Assembly: GCF_018866325.1 (NCBI RefSeq)
Contig: NZ_CP076457.1
Location: 7,631,590 to 7,695,589 of the forward strand
Direction: 5' to 3'
From: Streptomyces sp. YPW6
GTDB lineage: Bacteria; Actinomycetota; Actinomycetes; Streptomycetales; Streptomycetaceae
DNA: 64,000 nucleotides
Shown: positions 1 through 8,070 of the stretch, one piece after another
Numbering within the stretch: position 1 is the first letter of the stretch
Layout: each line of letters starts with the position of its first letter
Made by a program: the position numbers and the translations under genes
Notes under the pieces: generated by a model
Database searches by the model: none
Seen by the model: only the letters and a program-made list of their open reading frames with translations
What the model was told of the DNA's origin: nothing

Positions 1-706
1 TCCACAGACCGAGGCCGATGAAGACCGCGTCCAGCAGGCCGACGAACGCCTGGGACCGCACGAACGCCCCCAGCGTCGCCCAACTCCGCGAGGCCACCTC
101 GGGGATGTCGGTGGCGAGCCGGCCGGGAAGCTGACGGGTGAGCCAGGGAAGGAAGCGGGGGCCGTCCTTGAGGAAGAAGAACATCAGGAAGAGTGCCAGA
201 ACCGCCGTGACCACCCCGTTGACCACGGTGCTCACCCCGGTGACGGCGGTGGTGACCACACTGCCGACACTGTTCTGGAGCCGGTCGGTCGCGGTGTCCA
301 GGGCACCGGTGATCTGGTCGTCGCCGATGTTCAGCGGCGGTCCGGCCGCCCACGCGCGGAGATGGTCGATGCCCGCGATCACCCGCTCGGCCAGCTCGCC
401 GGACTGGTCCGCGACCGGCACCGCGATCAGGGCCACGATGCCCGCCCCCACGAGCAGGGCGAACACCGTCACCACCGACGCGGCCAGCGCCGGCCACCAG
501 CCGTGCCGGCGAAGGAACCGGGCGAGCGGCCAGGTCAGTGTGGTGAGGAACAGACCGACTATCAGCGGCCATACGACCGACCACATCCGGCCGATCACCC
601 ACAACGCCACGGCCGCCGCCACGAGGACCAGCAGCAGCTCTGCCGAGACCCGTGCGGACGTGCGGAGCGCGGACGCGGTCTTTGTCGAACTCAAGGGCGA
701 AGACAT
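1..706 (-). CDS. AI-2E family transporter (PerM-like), 3' end outside window
   Basis: The reverse strand from 706 reads continuously to the window edge for about 235 residues, starting MSSPLSSTKTASALRTSARV. It holds hydrophobic segments in the order expected of the AI-2E/PerM permease family: two N-terminal helices around residues 20-65, a third near 70-95, a long extracytoplasmic stretch, then a helix pair near 165-190 ending in a conserved FFFLKDGPRFLPWL-like loop. Family members are inner-membrane proteins of about 350 residues with eight helices, so roughly the last third lies beyond position 1. Some relatives export AI-2 or act as Na+(Li+)/H+ antiporters; the substrate cannot be read from sequence. 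It shares direction with helD but an 80-bp gap separates them. Confidence 0.85.
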   Translation of the reverse strand, partial: MSSPLSSTKTASALRTSARVSAELLLVLVAAAVALWVIGRMWSVVWPLIVGLFLTTLTWPLARFLRRHGWWPALAASVVTVFALLVGAGIVALIAVPVADQSGELAERVIAGIDHLRAWAAGPPLNIGDDQITGALDTATDRLQNSVGSVVTTAVTGVSTVVNGVVTAVLALFLMFFFLKDGPRFLPWLTRQLPGRLATDIPEVASRSWATLGAFVRSQAFVGLLDAVFIGLGLW

Positions 707-787
707 GGCGTCACCCTATGGGTTCGGCAACCGTGTTCCGGCCACTCCCGCGGCCCGCCGACGCCCGCTTCCGGCAGGGCCGGCCCG

Positions 788-3025
788 TCAGCGCAGCGCC
801 GACGGCAGCCCCTCCCGGTGAACGATGCCGAGGCGCTGGGTGGCACGGGTGAGCGCCACATACAGATCGCTCGTGCCGAAAAGACCGGGCTCCACGACCA
901 GCACATGGTCGAACTCCAGCCCCTTGGCCTGGCGCGGGTCCAGCAGGACCACCGTCCGCGTCAGATCCGGGGCCAGGCCCGCCGTCACCCCGGCCAGCGG
1001 GGCGGCGATCTCCTCGTGCACCGACCGGGGCGCGATCACCGCCAGACGTCCCTCCCGGGGCGTCAGCTCCGCGACGGCCCCGGCGACCGCGCCCGCCAGA
1101 TCCTCCCCGGCGTTGCGCGTCCACGGCTTCTCACCGGTCGACCGCACCGACACGGGCGCGGTGAACGAGGGGTCCTTCTCCCTGAGGACCCCGGCGGCCA
1201 GCTCCATGATCTCGGCGGGCGTACGGTAGTTGACCTCCAGCGTCACCTGCTCGAAGCGGTCGCCCACGTACGGCGCGAGAATCCGCTCCCAGGACCCGAC
1301 GCCTCCCTCCTCGGAGGTCTGGGCCGGGTCGCCGACCAGGGTCATCGAGCGGGTCGGCGCCCGCCGCATCAGCAGCCGCCACGCCATCGGGGAGAGTTCC
1401 TGCGCCTCGTCGACGATGATGTGCCCGAACGCCCACGTACGGTCGGCGGCCGCCCGCTCGGCCGCTGACCGGTGGTCGGCCTCCTCGTGCCGCTCCGCCA
1501 TCCGTTCGGCGTCGATGATGTCGTGCGCGGCGAGCACCTCGGACTCCTCGTCCTCGAACTCGTAACTCTCCGAACCGCGCGACAGCTCCAGCACCCCCTG
1601 CGCGTAGCCGACCCGCTCCTGCCGGGCGGCCTCCGCGGCCGCCCGCTCCGCGCTGTCGTCGACACCGAGCAGCTCGGCCGCCTCGTCCAGCAGCGGCACG
1701 TCGGCGGAGGTCCACGCCCCCGTGGCCGGCGCGCGCCGGATGGCGTCGGCGTCCTCGTCCGGTACGTACACCGGATCGGCCAGATAGTCCGAGAGGAAGC
1801 CCTCGGGGGTGAGCGGCGGCCACAGCTCGTCCACGGCCGCGTGCACCTCCTTGCTCAGCGCCACATCCCGGCCGAGCTGTGCCACGTCGTCGGGGCCGAG
1901 GAAGTTGGGCCCGCCGTACGGGTCGGCGCCGATGCGTTCGACGAGCTGCGCGGTCAGGGCGTCGATGACCCGGAAGACGAAGTGCGGGCGGGCGAGATTG
2001 TGCGGCAGCCGGGTGTCGCGGGCGGCCTGCCGGGCCTCGTAGGCGATCTCCCAGTCGAGCACCAGATCCCCGCCGTCCTCGTGCGGGATCACCACGGCCG
2101 CCCCGGGCTCCGGCAGCCGCTGCCGGTCGCGTACGGCCAGGGCGAGCGCCTCGGCCATCGCCGCGCCGCCCTTGACCGCGGCGGCGCGCGGCGTGTCCGT
2201 CCCCGTGGCGTGCACCCCGGGGAACAGCTCGGCCTGCGTGGCGAGCAGCACCCCGGTCTCCCCGAGCGACGGCAGCACCTCCGCGATGTAGCGCAGGAAC
2301 GCCGGGTTGGGGCCCACGATGAGCACGGCGCGCTTGGCCAGCAGCTCGCGGTGCTCGTACAGCAGGAACGCGGCCCGGTGCAGTGCGACGGCCGTCTTTC
2401 CAGTGCCGGGGCCGCCCTCGACGACGAGGACACCCCGGTGCGGGGCCCGGATGATGCCGTCCTGCTCGGCCTGGATGGTCCGCACGATGTCGCCCATGCG
2501 GCCGGTGCGCGCGGAATTGAGCGCCGCGAGCAGCACGGCGTCGCCGTTCGGGTCCTCGAACCCGGTGCGGTCGTCGTCCCCGAGATCCAGGATCTCGTCA
2601 TGGAGTTCGGTGACCGCGCGGCCCTCGGTGGTGATGTGGCGGCGCCGGCGCAGCCCCATCGGTGTGTGCCCCGTGGCGAGGTAGAAGGGACGCGCCACCG
2701 GCGCACGCCAGTCGATCAGAACAGGCGTGTGCTCGGCGTCGTCCTCACGGATGCCGATACGGCCGATGTGGTGCGCGAGCCCGTCGGAGCGGTCGATGCG
2801 GCCGAAACACAGAGAGCCGTCCACCGCGTCGAGCGCCGCGAGCAGTCCCGAGCGCTCCGCGACGAGGATGTCGCGCTCCAGCCGCGCCTGCTGGCCCGTG
2901 CCCACCGGCGTCAGCGCGCGCTCCACGCCCGCGGCCGCCAGTCCGCGCAGTGCGTCGACCCGGGCATGGAGCCGGTCGATGAATTCCTGCTCTTCCCGCA
3001 ATTCGTCGCTTTCCCGGTTTGACAA
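788..3025 (-). CDS. helD: HelD-type RNA polymerase recycling/UvrD-like ATPase
   Basis: The 745-residue product has an N-terminal coiled-coil arm (about residues 1-60, RESDELREEQEFIDRL), a Walker A GGPGTGKT near residue 204, a long insertion, and superfamily 1 motifs in the C-terminal half (IVDEAQELSPMAW, LVGDPAQTS, NYRTPAEI, KGLEFDHVLVVEP, YVALTRATQRLG). This is the layout of actinobacterial HelD, which binds RNA polymerase, pries open the clamp and main channel, and releases stalled or rifampicin-bound enzyme using ATP. I chose a TTG start at 3025 because GGGGAG lies five bases upstream and residues before it lack family character; the open frame itself extends to 3328. A perfect inverted repeat sits 33 bp upstream of the start. 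Confidence 0.9.
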   Translation of the reverse strand: MSNRESDELREEQEFIDRLHARVDALRGLAAAGVERALTPVGTGQQARLERDILVAERSGLLAALDAVDGSLCFGRIDRSDGLAHHIGRIGIREDDAEHTPVLIDWRAPVARPFYLATGHTPMGLRRRRHITTEGRAVTELHDEILDLGDDDRTGFEDPNGDAVLLAALNSARTGRMGDIVRTIQAEQDGIIRAPHRGVLVVEGGPGTGKTAVALHRAAFLLYEHRELLAKRAVLIVGPNPAFLRYIAEVLPSLGETGVLLATQAELFPGVHATGTDTPRAAAVKGGAAMAEALALAVRDRQRLPEPGAAVVIPHEDGGDLVLDWEIAYEARQAARDTRLPHNLARPHFVFRVIDALTAQLVERIGADPYGGPNFLGPDDVAQLGRDVALSKEVHAAVDELWPPLTPEGFLSDYLADPVYVPDEDADAIRRAPATGAWTSADVPLLDEAAELLGVDDSAERAAAEAARQERVGYAQGVLELSRGSESYEFEDEESEVLAAHDIIDAERMAERHEEADHRSAAERAAADRTWAFGHIIVDEAQELSPMAWRLLMRRAPTRSMTLVGDPAQTSEEGGVGSWERILAPYVGDRFEQVTLEVNYRTPAEIMELAAGVLREKDPSFTAPVSVRSTGEKPWTRNAGEDLAGAVAGAVAELTPREGRLAVIAPRSVHEEIAAPLAGVTAGLAPDLTRTVVLLDPRQAKGLEFDHVLVVEPGLFGTSDLYVALTRATQRLGIVHREGLPSALR

Positions 3026-3057
3026 AACGGCTCCCCGCCAGATATATTCGTACTCAT

Positions 3058-3078
3058 AAGGCCCCCGAGCGGGGCCTT
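3058..3078 (-). promoter_or_regulatory. 8-bp-arm inverted repeat in the helD leader
   Basis: AAGGCCCC and GGGGCCTT flank a five-base loop, 33 bp before the helD start. It could be an operator or an attenuator hairpin in the leader. Some helD genes carry an upstream rifamycin-associated element, but this sequence is not an obvious match to it, so the role is inference. Confidence 0.45.
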
Positions 3079-3284
3079 TCTGCATGTGCGCAGAAGAATC
3101 CAATATACGCGCGATAAACCCCGGGACGCAATGACGCTCCAGGGTTCCGGGAAGGCCCGCCCCCGTCGTAGGAGGGAGGGCGGCCGCCGCTCGGGGCTCC
3201 ACGGCGTGCGCTCCCGTCGGGCCCGTCCGACACTGATGGCGGACAACAGATTCGGCGCCGCGTCGCACCAGACCGGAGAGAGCC

Positions 3285-3731
3285 ATGAGCACACAGTTCG
3301 AAGCGACGGTCGACATCGACCGCCCCATCGAGGAAGTCTTCGCCTATCTCGCGGACGGCGAACACGATCCCGAGTTCAGCCCCCGGGTCCAGCGCATCGA
3401 GAAGACCCCCCATGGTCCGACCCACGTGGGCACCGTCTTCCACAGCACCGTCAAGGACGCGGGCATGACCACCCGGCGTGACGTCGCGATCAGTGAACTG
3501 GTCGCGCCGACCCGTATCCGCTGGCAGGAACAGTCCAAGAACCTCATCACCGCGGCCGAGGGCGGCTACGACCTCGAAGCCACACCGGACGGCGGCACAC
3601 ATGTGAGGCTCTTCAACGTGCTGGAAGGCCACGGAGTCGGCAGACTGCTGGTCGGTTTCGCGGGAAGCGCGGCCCGCAAGGACGCCCCCGCCTTCGGTCG
3701 GCGCATCAAGGAGGCGGTCGAAGGAACCTGA
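3285..3731 (+). CDS. SRPBCC family protein (polyketide cyclase/dehydrase-like)
   Basis: The 148-residue product begins MSTQFEATVDIDRPIEEVFAY, the typical first strand and helix of the START/SRPBCC helix-grip fold, with DRPIEEVFAYLADGEHDPEF matching the N-terminal pattern of polyketide cyclase/dehydrase-type members. A strand-rich middle and a C-terminal helix (FGRRIKEAVEG) complete the fold. Proteins of this size bind a hydrophobic ligand in a deep cavity; the ligand is unknown. A GGAGAG ribosome site precedes the ATG. It faces away from helD and converges on the small Cys-rich gene, only 8 bp from its stop. Confidence 0.8.
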   Translation: MSTQFEATVDIDRPIEEVFAYLADGEHDPEFSPRVQRIEKTPHGPTHVGTVFHSTVKDAGMTTRRDVAISELVAPTRIRWQEQSKNLITAAEGGYDLEATPDGGTHVRLFNVLEGHGVGRLLVGFAGSAARKDAPAFGRRIKEAVEGT

Positions 3732-3739
3732 ACCGGGTG

Positions 3740-3952
3740 TCAGTCCGGCAGAGGGACGCGGATCACCGGGTCGAAGGGGTGCTTGTTGAAGCCGCTGCGC
3801 ACGTTGCGGCACTCGGGCGCCTCGCACATGAAGAACTCATCGACGCTCCGGCGGCCCGTCCGGCCGCGGAGCCAGGTCTTCTCGCCGGCGGTGAGGGAGC
3901 GGTGCTGTTCATCGGAATCACACGTGTAGCAGTACATGGCGCGGGCCGGCAT
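3740..3952 (-). CDS. Small Cys-rich protein, putative zinc-binding
   Basis: A 70-residue protein starting MPARAMYCYTCDSDEQHR. It has CYTC near the N-terminus and CEAPEC in the middle, a CxxC...CxxxxC arrangement that could bind one zinc ion. Basic residues (LRGRTGRR) lie between the two Cys pairs. The open frame runs upstream to 4054, but MPARAMY is the natural start because upstream residues look non-coding. I do not recognise a named family. Confidence 0.6.
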   Translation of the reverse strand: MPARAMYCYTCDSDEQHRSLTAGEKTWLRGRTGRRSVDEFFMCEAPECRNVRSGFNKHPFDPVIRVPLPD

Positions 3953-4103
3953 GAGGCCTCCTGAAGCGGGCGAACAGGCGGAAGCCGAAGCATATGAGGG
4001 CGCGCCGGGCAGGGACAGGGTGCGGCGCGCCCCGATGTGCCGGTGTCGACGCACACCCGGACCTGTCGGCGCGTCAGTTAGCTTCGGGCCGGTCGGTACG
4101 CGC

Positions 4104-4137
4104 CGCGGCGGCTCCCCCTGTCCGGGGAGCCGCCGCG
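4104..4137 (-). terminator. Strong hairpin downstream of the GH30 gene
   Basis: Perfect 14-bp arms (CGCGGCGGCTCCCC and its complement) around a six-base loop, 17 bp past the stop of the minus-strand glycosidase. This is typical of Streptomyces terminators, which often lack a U-tract. Confidence 0.75.
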
Positions 4138-4153
4138 ATCGGGGCCGGCCGCT

Positions 4154-6052
4154 TCAGCGGGTCAGGGTGAACACCTGGGCCGGGGAGCCGGAGCAGGGCT
4201 GCTGCGACAGCCTGGCCCCGTCGGCCGTCGAGGCGTTGTCGACGGCGAGGCACTTGCCGCTGTGGCGGGCGACGAAGCGGAACTGCCCGGCGCCGGCCAG
4301 GGCTTGCGGACGCCACTGCTGGTTGGCCCCACCCCCGTACGACCACAGGTGCACCCGGGTGCCGTCGGCGGTCGCCCCCGGCCCGCCGTCGACGTCCCAG
4401 GCCTTCGTGTTGTGCCGGTTCACCACCTGGTAGTGGCCCGTGTCGGTCGGCCTGAACTGCCAGCTCTGGTTGGCCCCGCTCCCGCAGGCCCACTGCTGCA
4501 GCGCGGTCCCGTCGGCCGTACCCCAGTCGGCCGCGTCGAGGCAGGCGCCGCTGTTGGCGTTGCGCACCTGGTACCAGGCGGCGGGGTCGACGGACCCCGC
4601 GGGAGGCTCGGTCGCTGCGCCGTCACCGTCCCAGGTGAAGGTCGCGACGGCCCCCGCGGGCAGGGTGTGGACGAGGGACCTGCCGTTGTCGGTCAGGGAG
4701 AACCGCTGCGCCCCCGAAGCGGTGTTGACGACCACGGCCGCCCGGCTGCCGTCGCTGTTGCGGAAGGCGACGTTCTGCACCCCGCCGGAGCCCTGGCTGG
4801 TGGACCCGATCCGCACCGCCCCCGGCTTGATGAACTTCGTGACGTGGCCGAGGACGTAGAACTCGGCGTTACGGGTCACCCGGCCGCCGTCGATCTCGAC
4901 GACGCCGTTGCAGCGGTCGGCGCAGTGCCCCTGGTGGGGGCCGCCGTTCCGGTCGAGGGCGAGGTTCCAGTTGATGACCGTCTCGCCGCCGTTGCGCATG
5001 TTCCGCACGACGAGGTTCTCGGCGTGCCACCGGAGCGTGTCACCGAACGTCGTCGCCGGGTTCGCGCTGTCGGTGCCGGAGCACTCCGTGAAGAAGACCC
5101 GCTTCCCGGCGTCGGCGATCTGCTTCTGCGCGGCGGGCGCCCCGCCGTAGCAGTGGAACGCGGCCCCGATGATCCGCTGGATGCCGCCCGTCCGCGCGAA
5201 GACGTCCAGCGGGTAGTCCGGATGGTCCCAGTTGTGGTCGTAGGCCAGGATGTTGGTCGGCAGGTTCGCGGCGGTGAGCGTCCGGTCCAGGACCCGAAGG
5301 AAGTCCGCCTGCTGGGCCGAGGTCATGCTCATCGACGGGTAACCGGTCGCGAACTCCGGCTCGTTCTGCGCCGTGAGATCCGTGAGCGTGATGCCCTCCT
5401 GCCCGTACGCCCTGATCGCCTTGACCAGGTAGTCGGCGTAGGCCTGGTAGTGCTCGGTGCGCAGGCTCCCGCCGTTGAGCGAGTCGCCGGTCTTCATCCA
5501 GGCCGGGGGCGACCAGGGCGAGCCCATGAAGCGGATGGCCGGGTTGATGGCCGTGGCCTGCTTCAGGACCGGGATGATCTGGCTCCGGTCCCGGTCGATG
5601 GAGAAGGCGCCCCGGGTGTCCTCGTACGTGTACGGGTTCGCGTCCGCGTCGAAGTCGGTGCTGCCGAGCGGCTGGCGGAGGTAGCTGAGCCCGATGCCGT
5701 CGCCCTCCGTGGAGAAGAGCGACTTCAGCACCGTGGTGCGCTGTGCCGGGGGAAGCCCCTGGAGGAGGTGGGCGGACGCGCCGGTGACGGAGGCCCCCGC
5801 ACCGGTGAACTGCTGTCCCCTGCTGTTCGCGTCGATCCGGATGTCGACCGCCTGCGGGGACCCGGTGAACGGGACGTTTCCCTCCGGGGTGAGCTTCCGG
5901 GACCCGTCGGGTGTGGTGACCCACACCTGTGCGACCGGGTCGGCCGCACGGGCGGCCGTGACGGTGCCGTCGACGGCGAGTGCGGCGACGGCCACGGCGA
6001 GCGCGGCGCCTGCCGCGCGTGCTCGCGAACGCAGGGATGCGGAGCTTGGCAT
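4154..6052 (-). CDS. Secreted glycoside hydrolase family 30 enzyme with C-terminal ricin-type lectin domain
   Basis: The 632-residue product starts with a signal peptide (MPSSASLRSRARAAGAAL, alanine-rich core, ARAADP cleavage region). Residues about 40-500 form a GH30 barrel plus beta domain: QQFTGAGASVTGASAHLL near the start, the acid/base region LTAQNEPEF and the nucleophile region FFTECSG, as in glucosylceramidase-type GH30 enzymes. Residues about 510-632 are a ricin B/CBM13-type trefoil with repeated QQW and CLD/CLAV signatures. It probably hydrolyses beta-linked glucosides or glucans outside the cell. The start is supported by GAGGAGAG upstream. It is divergent from a TetR regulator, with a palindrome between them, and is followed by a strong terminator. 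Confidence 0.9.
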   Translation of the reverse strand: MPSSASLRSRARAAGAALAVAVAALAVDGTVTAARAADPVAQVWVTTPDGSRKLTPEGNVPFTGSPQAVDIRIDANSRGQQFTGAGASVTGASAHLLQGLPPAQRTTVLKSLFSTEGDGIGLSYLRQPLGSTDFDADANPYTYEDTRGAFSIDRDRSQIIPVLKQATAINPAIRFMGSPWSPPAWMKTGDSLNGGSLRTEHYQAYADYLVKAIRAYGQEGITLTDLTAQNEPEFATGYPSMSMTSAQQADFLRVLDRTLTAANLPTNILAYDHNWDHPDYPLDVFARTGGIQRIIGAAFHCYGGAPAAQKQIADAGKRVFFTECSGTDSANPATTFGDTLRWHAENLVVRNMRNGGETVINWNLALDRNGGPHQGHCADRCNGVVEIDGGRVTRNAEFYVLGHVTKFIKPGAVRIGSTSQGSGGVQNVAFRNSDGSRAAVVVNTASGAQRFSLTDNGRSLVHTLPAGAVATFTWDGDGAATEPPAGSVDPAAWYQVRNANSGACLDAADWGTADGTALQQWACGSGANQSWQFRPTDTGHYQVVNRHNTKAWDVDGGPGATADGTRVHLWSYGGGANQQWRPQALAGAGQFRFVARHSGKCLAVDNASTADGARLSQQPCSGSPAQVFTLTR

Positions 6053-6175
6053 GGTGGCGGCTCTCCTCGGGTTCGTACCTGCTGACAGGCGGCACCCCGC
6101 CGGACGGAGGGCGCGGCGGACACCTCGCTCCGGGCGTGCCGGTCGTATGAGGGCGGGACACCGGCATGAAAGCAC

Positions 6176-6197
6176 ACTCACTAAGTGGTTAGTAAGT
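6176..6197. promoter_or_regulatory. 22-bp palindromic operator between GH30 and tetR
   Basis: ACTCACTAA and TTAGTAAGT arms, one mismatch, around GTGG. It lies in the divergent GH30/tetR intergenic region, the expected place for the operator of the TetR regulator at 6270. The site is AT-rich against its surroundings. Confidence 0.6.
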
Positions 6198-6269
6198 AGG
6201 GGGATCCGGGGTTCTCGGGCTCAGCCCCGAAGATCTTCACCAGGACTGCGGCAGGCTTAAGCTGATCCG

Positions 6270-6932
6270 GTGAGCAACCAGTCAGTGAGCAGACCGGCAC
6301 GAGGTCCGGCGCAACCCCGCACACCGCGCAGTCCCGAAGCCCGGCAGCGGCAGCAGGACATCCTGGCCATCGCCATGGACACCTTCGCGGCCCGGGGGTA
6401 CAACAACGCCTCGCTCGCCGAGATCGCGGAGCGGGTCGGCCTCACCCAGGCAGGGGTGCTGCACTACTTCCGCTCCAAGGCCCTTCTCCTGACCAGCGTG
6501 CTCGAACTGCGCGACCAGCGGGACATCGAGCAGCTCGGCCCCGAACGCCCACAGGGGCTGGACTTCCTGCGCCACCTCGTGGACACCGCGCTGCGCAACG
6601 CGGAGCGCGAGGGCATCGTCCGCCTGTACGCGGTGCTCTCGGCGGAGTCCGTCACCGACGACCACCCCGCCCAGGACTACTTCCGCGACCGCTACGACGG
6701 GCTGCGCGCCTTCGTCGCCGATGCCCTGTGCGAGGCCTGCGAACTGCCCGCCGACCGCGCGGAGTCGGCCGGCAACGCGGCCAACGCCATCATCGCCGTC
6801 ATGGACGGGCTTCAGGTCCAGTGGCTTCTGGCCCCGGACTCGGTGGACATGGCCGCCTCGACCGATCTCGTGGTCACCTCGCTGCTGGCGACCCTCGCCC
6901 CCGAACGTTTCGGCCCGCCCGCGGCAGGCTGA
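6270..6932 (+). CDS. TetR/AcrR family regulator, likely repressor of the GH30 gene
   Basis: The 220-residue product has a TetR HTH at about residues 28-75 (RQQDILAIAMDTFAARGY, LAEIAERVGLTQAGVLHYFRSK) and an all-helical C-terminal ligand domain. It starts at GTG. Divergent placement opposite the secreted glycosidase and the 22-bp palindrome between them suggest local control by a sugar or aglycone ligand, which is inference. The stop is 37 bp from the stop of the convergent merR gene. Confidence 0.85.
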   Translation: MSNQSVSRPARGPAQPRTPRSPEARQRQQDILAIAMDTFAARGYNNASLAEIAERVGLTQAGVLHYFRSKALLLTSVLELRDQRDIEQLGPERPQGLDFLRHLVDTALRNAEREGIVRLYAVLSAESVTDDHPAQDYFRDRYDGLRAFVADALCEACELPADRAESAGNAANAIIAVMDGLQVQWLLAPDSVDMAASTDLVVTSLLATLAPERFGPPAAG

Positions 6933-6969
6933 GGGCAGGGCGGACGCCCTTCGCCGCCCCGGGCGGCGG

Positions 6970-7977
6970 CTACGCGGAGGTGACCGGAGGCCGCGCGCCG
7001 CCGTGGCCCGTTGCCCGCGACTGCTCCTCCAGGGCCGCGAAGAGCCAGTCGTGGGCGGACCCGGGGGTCGGCTCGGGGGGACCGCCGGGAGCGCTGATCA
7101 CCGCGGCCGTCAGCTCCCAGTACCGGTCGATGCGCGGATCGTCCGCGAGCCGTTCGGCCAGGACGCGGCGGAAGGCGGGCGTGTCCCGGGTGCCGTACGT
7201 GCTCGCGTACGCGTCCACGAAGCCGTCCAGGGCCTCACCGGGAGCGGGCGCCGCACCCCGGCGCAGTTCCGCGCCCGCCAGGTCGTAGGCCTCCGCCAGC
7301 CCCGCGTACAGCACGGCCGGCGCCCGGGATCCCGCGACGCCGTGCGCCCGGGGCTGACCGGCATCGGCCCCCGCCCCGCCGCAAGGACGGGTCACGAAGG
7401 CGTGCAGCCGGGCGAAGGCGAGGACCTGGGCCGGCCGCGGGTCGTCGGGCGGGGCCGGAACAGCGGCCTCCAGGAATGCCGTGACGGACCGGGCGGGCAT
7501 CCGGGACGGCAGCCACGCCCGCCAGAACCGGGCCAGTGGGGCGGTGCTCGGCGGGGCGGCGACCGCCCCGACCAGCCGCAGCCGGGCGGGACGTTCGGCC
7601 GCCGGGCACTCCTGGACGAGCCTCAGCGCGGCCTCCCGCCAGCGCAGCGCGGCGCGTTCGGATCCGAGGCCCCTCAGCCGGCCGGCCACGGCGTCCTCCA
7701 GCGCACCGCCCGCCCCGGCCCCCTCCCGATCGCCCCGCGCGTCCAGCTCGTCGAGGATGCGCCGTACGTCGGGAAGCGGCAGGTCCAGGCCGCGCAGCGA
7801 GCGGATCATGCCCAGCCGCTGCACGGCGTCCGGACCGTATCTGCGATGCCCGCCGGCGCTCCGGGACGCCTCCGGCAGCAGCCCGCGGTCCGAGTAGAAG
7901 CGGACGGTCTTGACGCTGACGCCCAGGTGCTCGGCGAGTTCACCGATGGTGCACAGACCGTCGTGCGACGAGAACAC
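6970..7977 (-). CDS. MerR family regulator with large C-terminal domain
   Basis: The N-terminus carries a MerR winged HTH (CTIGELAEHLGVSVKTVRFY, SRSAGGHRRYGPDAVQRL) followed by the dimerisation helix (LPLPDVRRILDELDARGD). Residues about 120-335 form a long Ala/Arg-rich helical domain without a recognised ligand fold. I place the start at GTG 7977 because GGAGG lies five bases upstream; a longer frame from 7989 would begin inside the operator. The gene is divergent from the alpha/beta hydrolase, and the MerR-type promoter between them suggests it activates that gene. Confidence 0.8.
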   Translation of the reverse strand: MFSSHDGLCTIGELAEHLGVSVKTVRFYSDRGLLPEASRSAGGHRRYGPDAVQRLGMIRSLRGLDLPLPDVRRILDELDARGDREGAGAGGALEDAVAGRLRGLGSERAALRWREAALRLVQECPAAERPARLRLVGAVAAPPSTAPLARFWRAWLPSRMPARSVTAFLEAAVPAPPDDPRPAQVLAFARLHAFVTRPCGGAGADAGQPRAHGVAGSRAPAVLYAGLAEAYDLAGAELRRGAAPAPGEALDGFVDAYASTYGTRDTPAFRRVLAERLADDPRIDRYWELTAAVISAPGGPPEPTPGSAHDWLFAALEEQSRATGHGGARPPVTSA

Positions 7978-8008
7978 TTGAACCTCCACCAGGGGGAGTT
8001 CCTACGGT
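7978..8008 (+). promoter_or_regulatory. MerR-type promoter with 19-bp spacer for the hydrolase gene
   Basis: TTGAAC at 7978-7983 and TACGGT at 8003-8008 are separated by 19 bp, the over-long spacer typical of MerR-activated promoters. An imperfect dyad centred on CCACCAGGGGGAG fills the spacer. The site overlaps the ribosome site and 5' end region of the divergent merR gene. Confidence 0.75.
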
Positions 8009-8070
8009 ACCGGCGAGCGCCACCGGGAGCTTTGGCCGGTGTGCGGAAGCCGGTGTGACGAGGAGGAACC

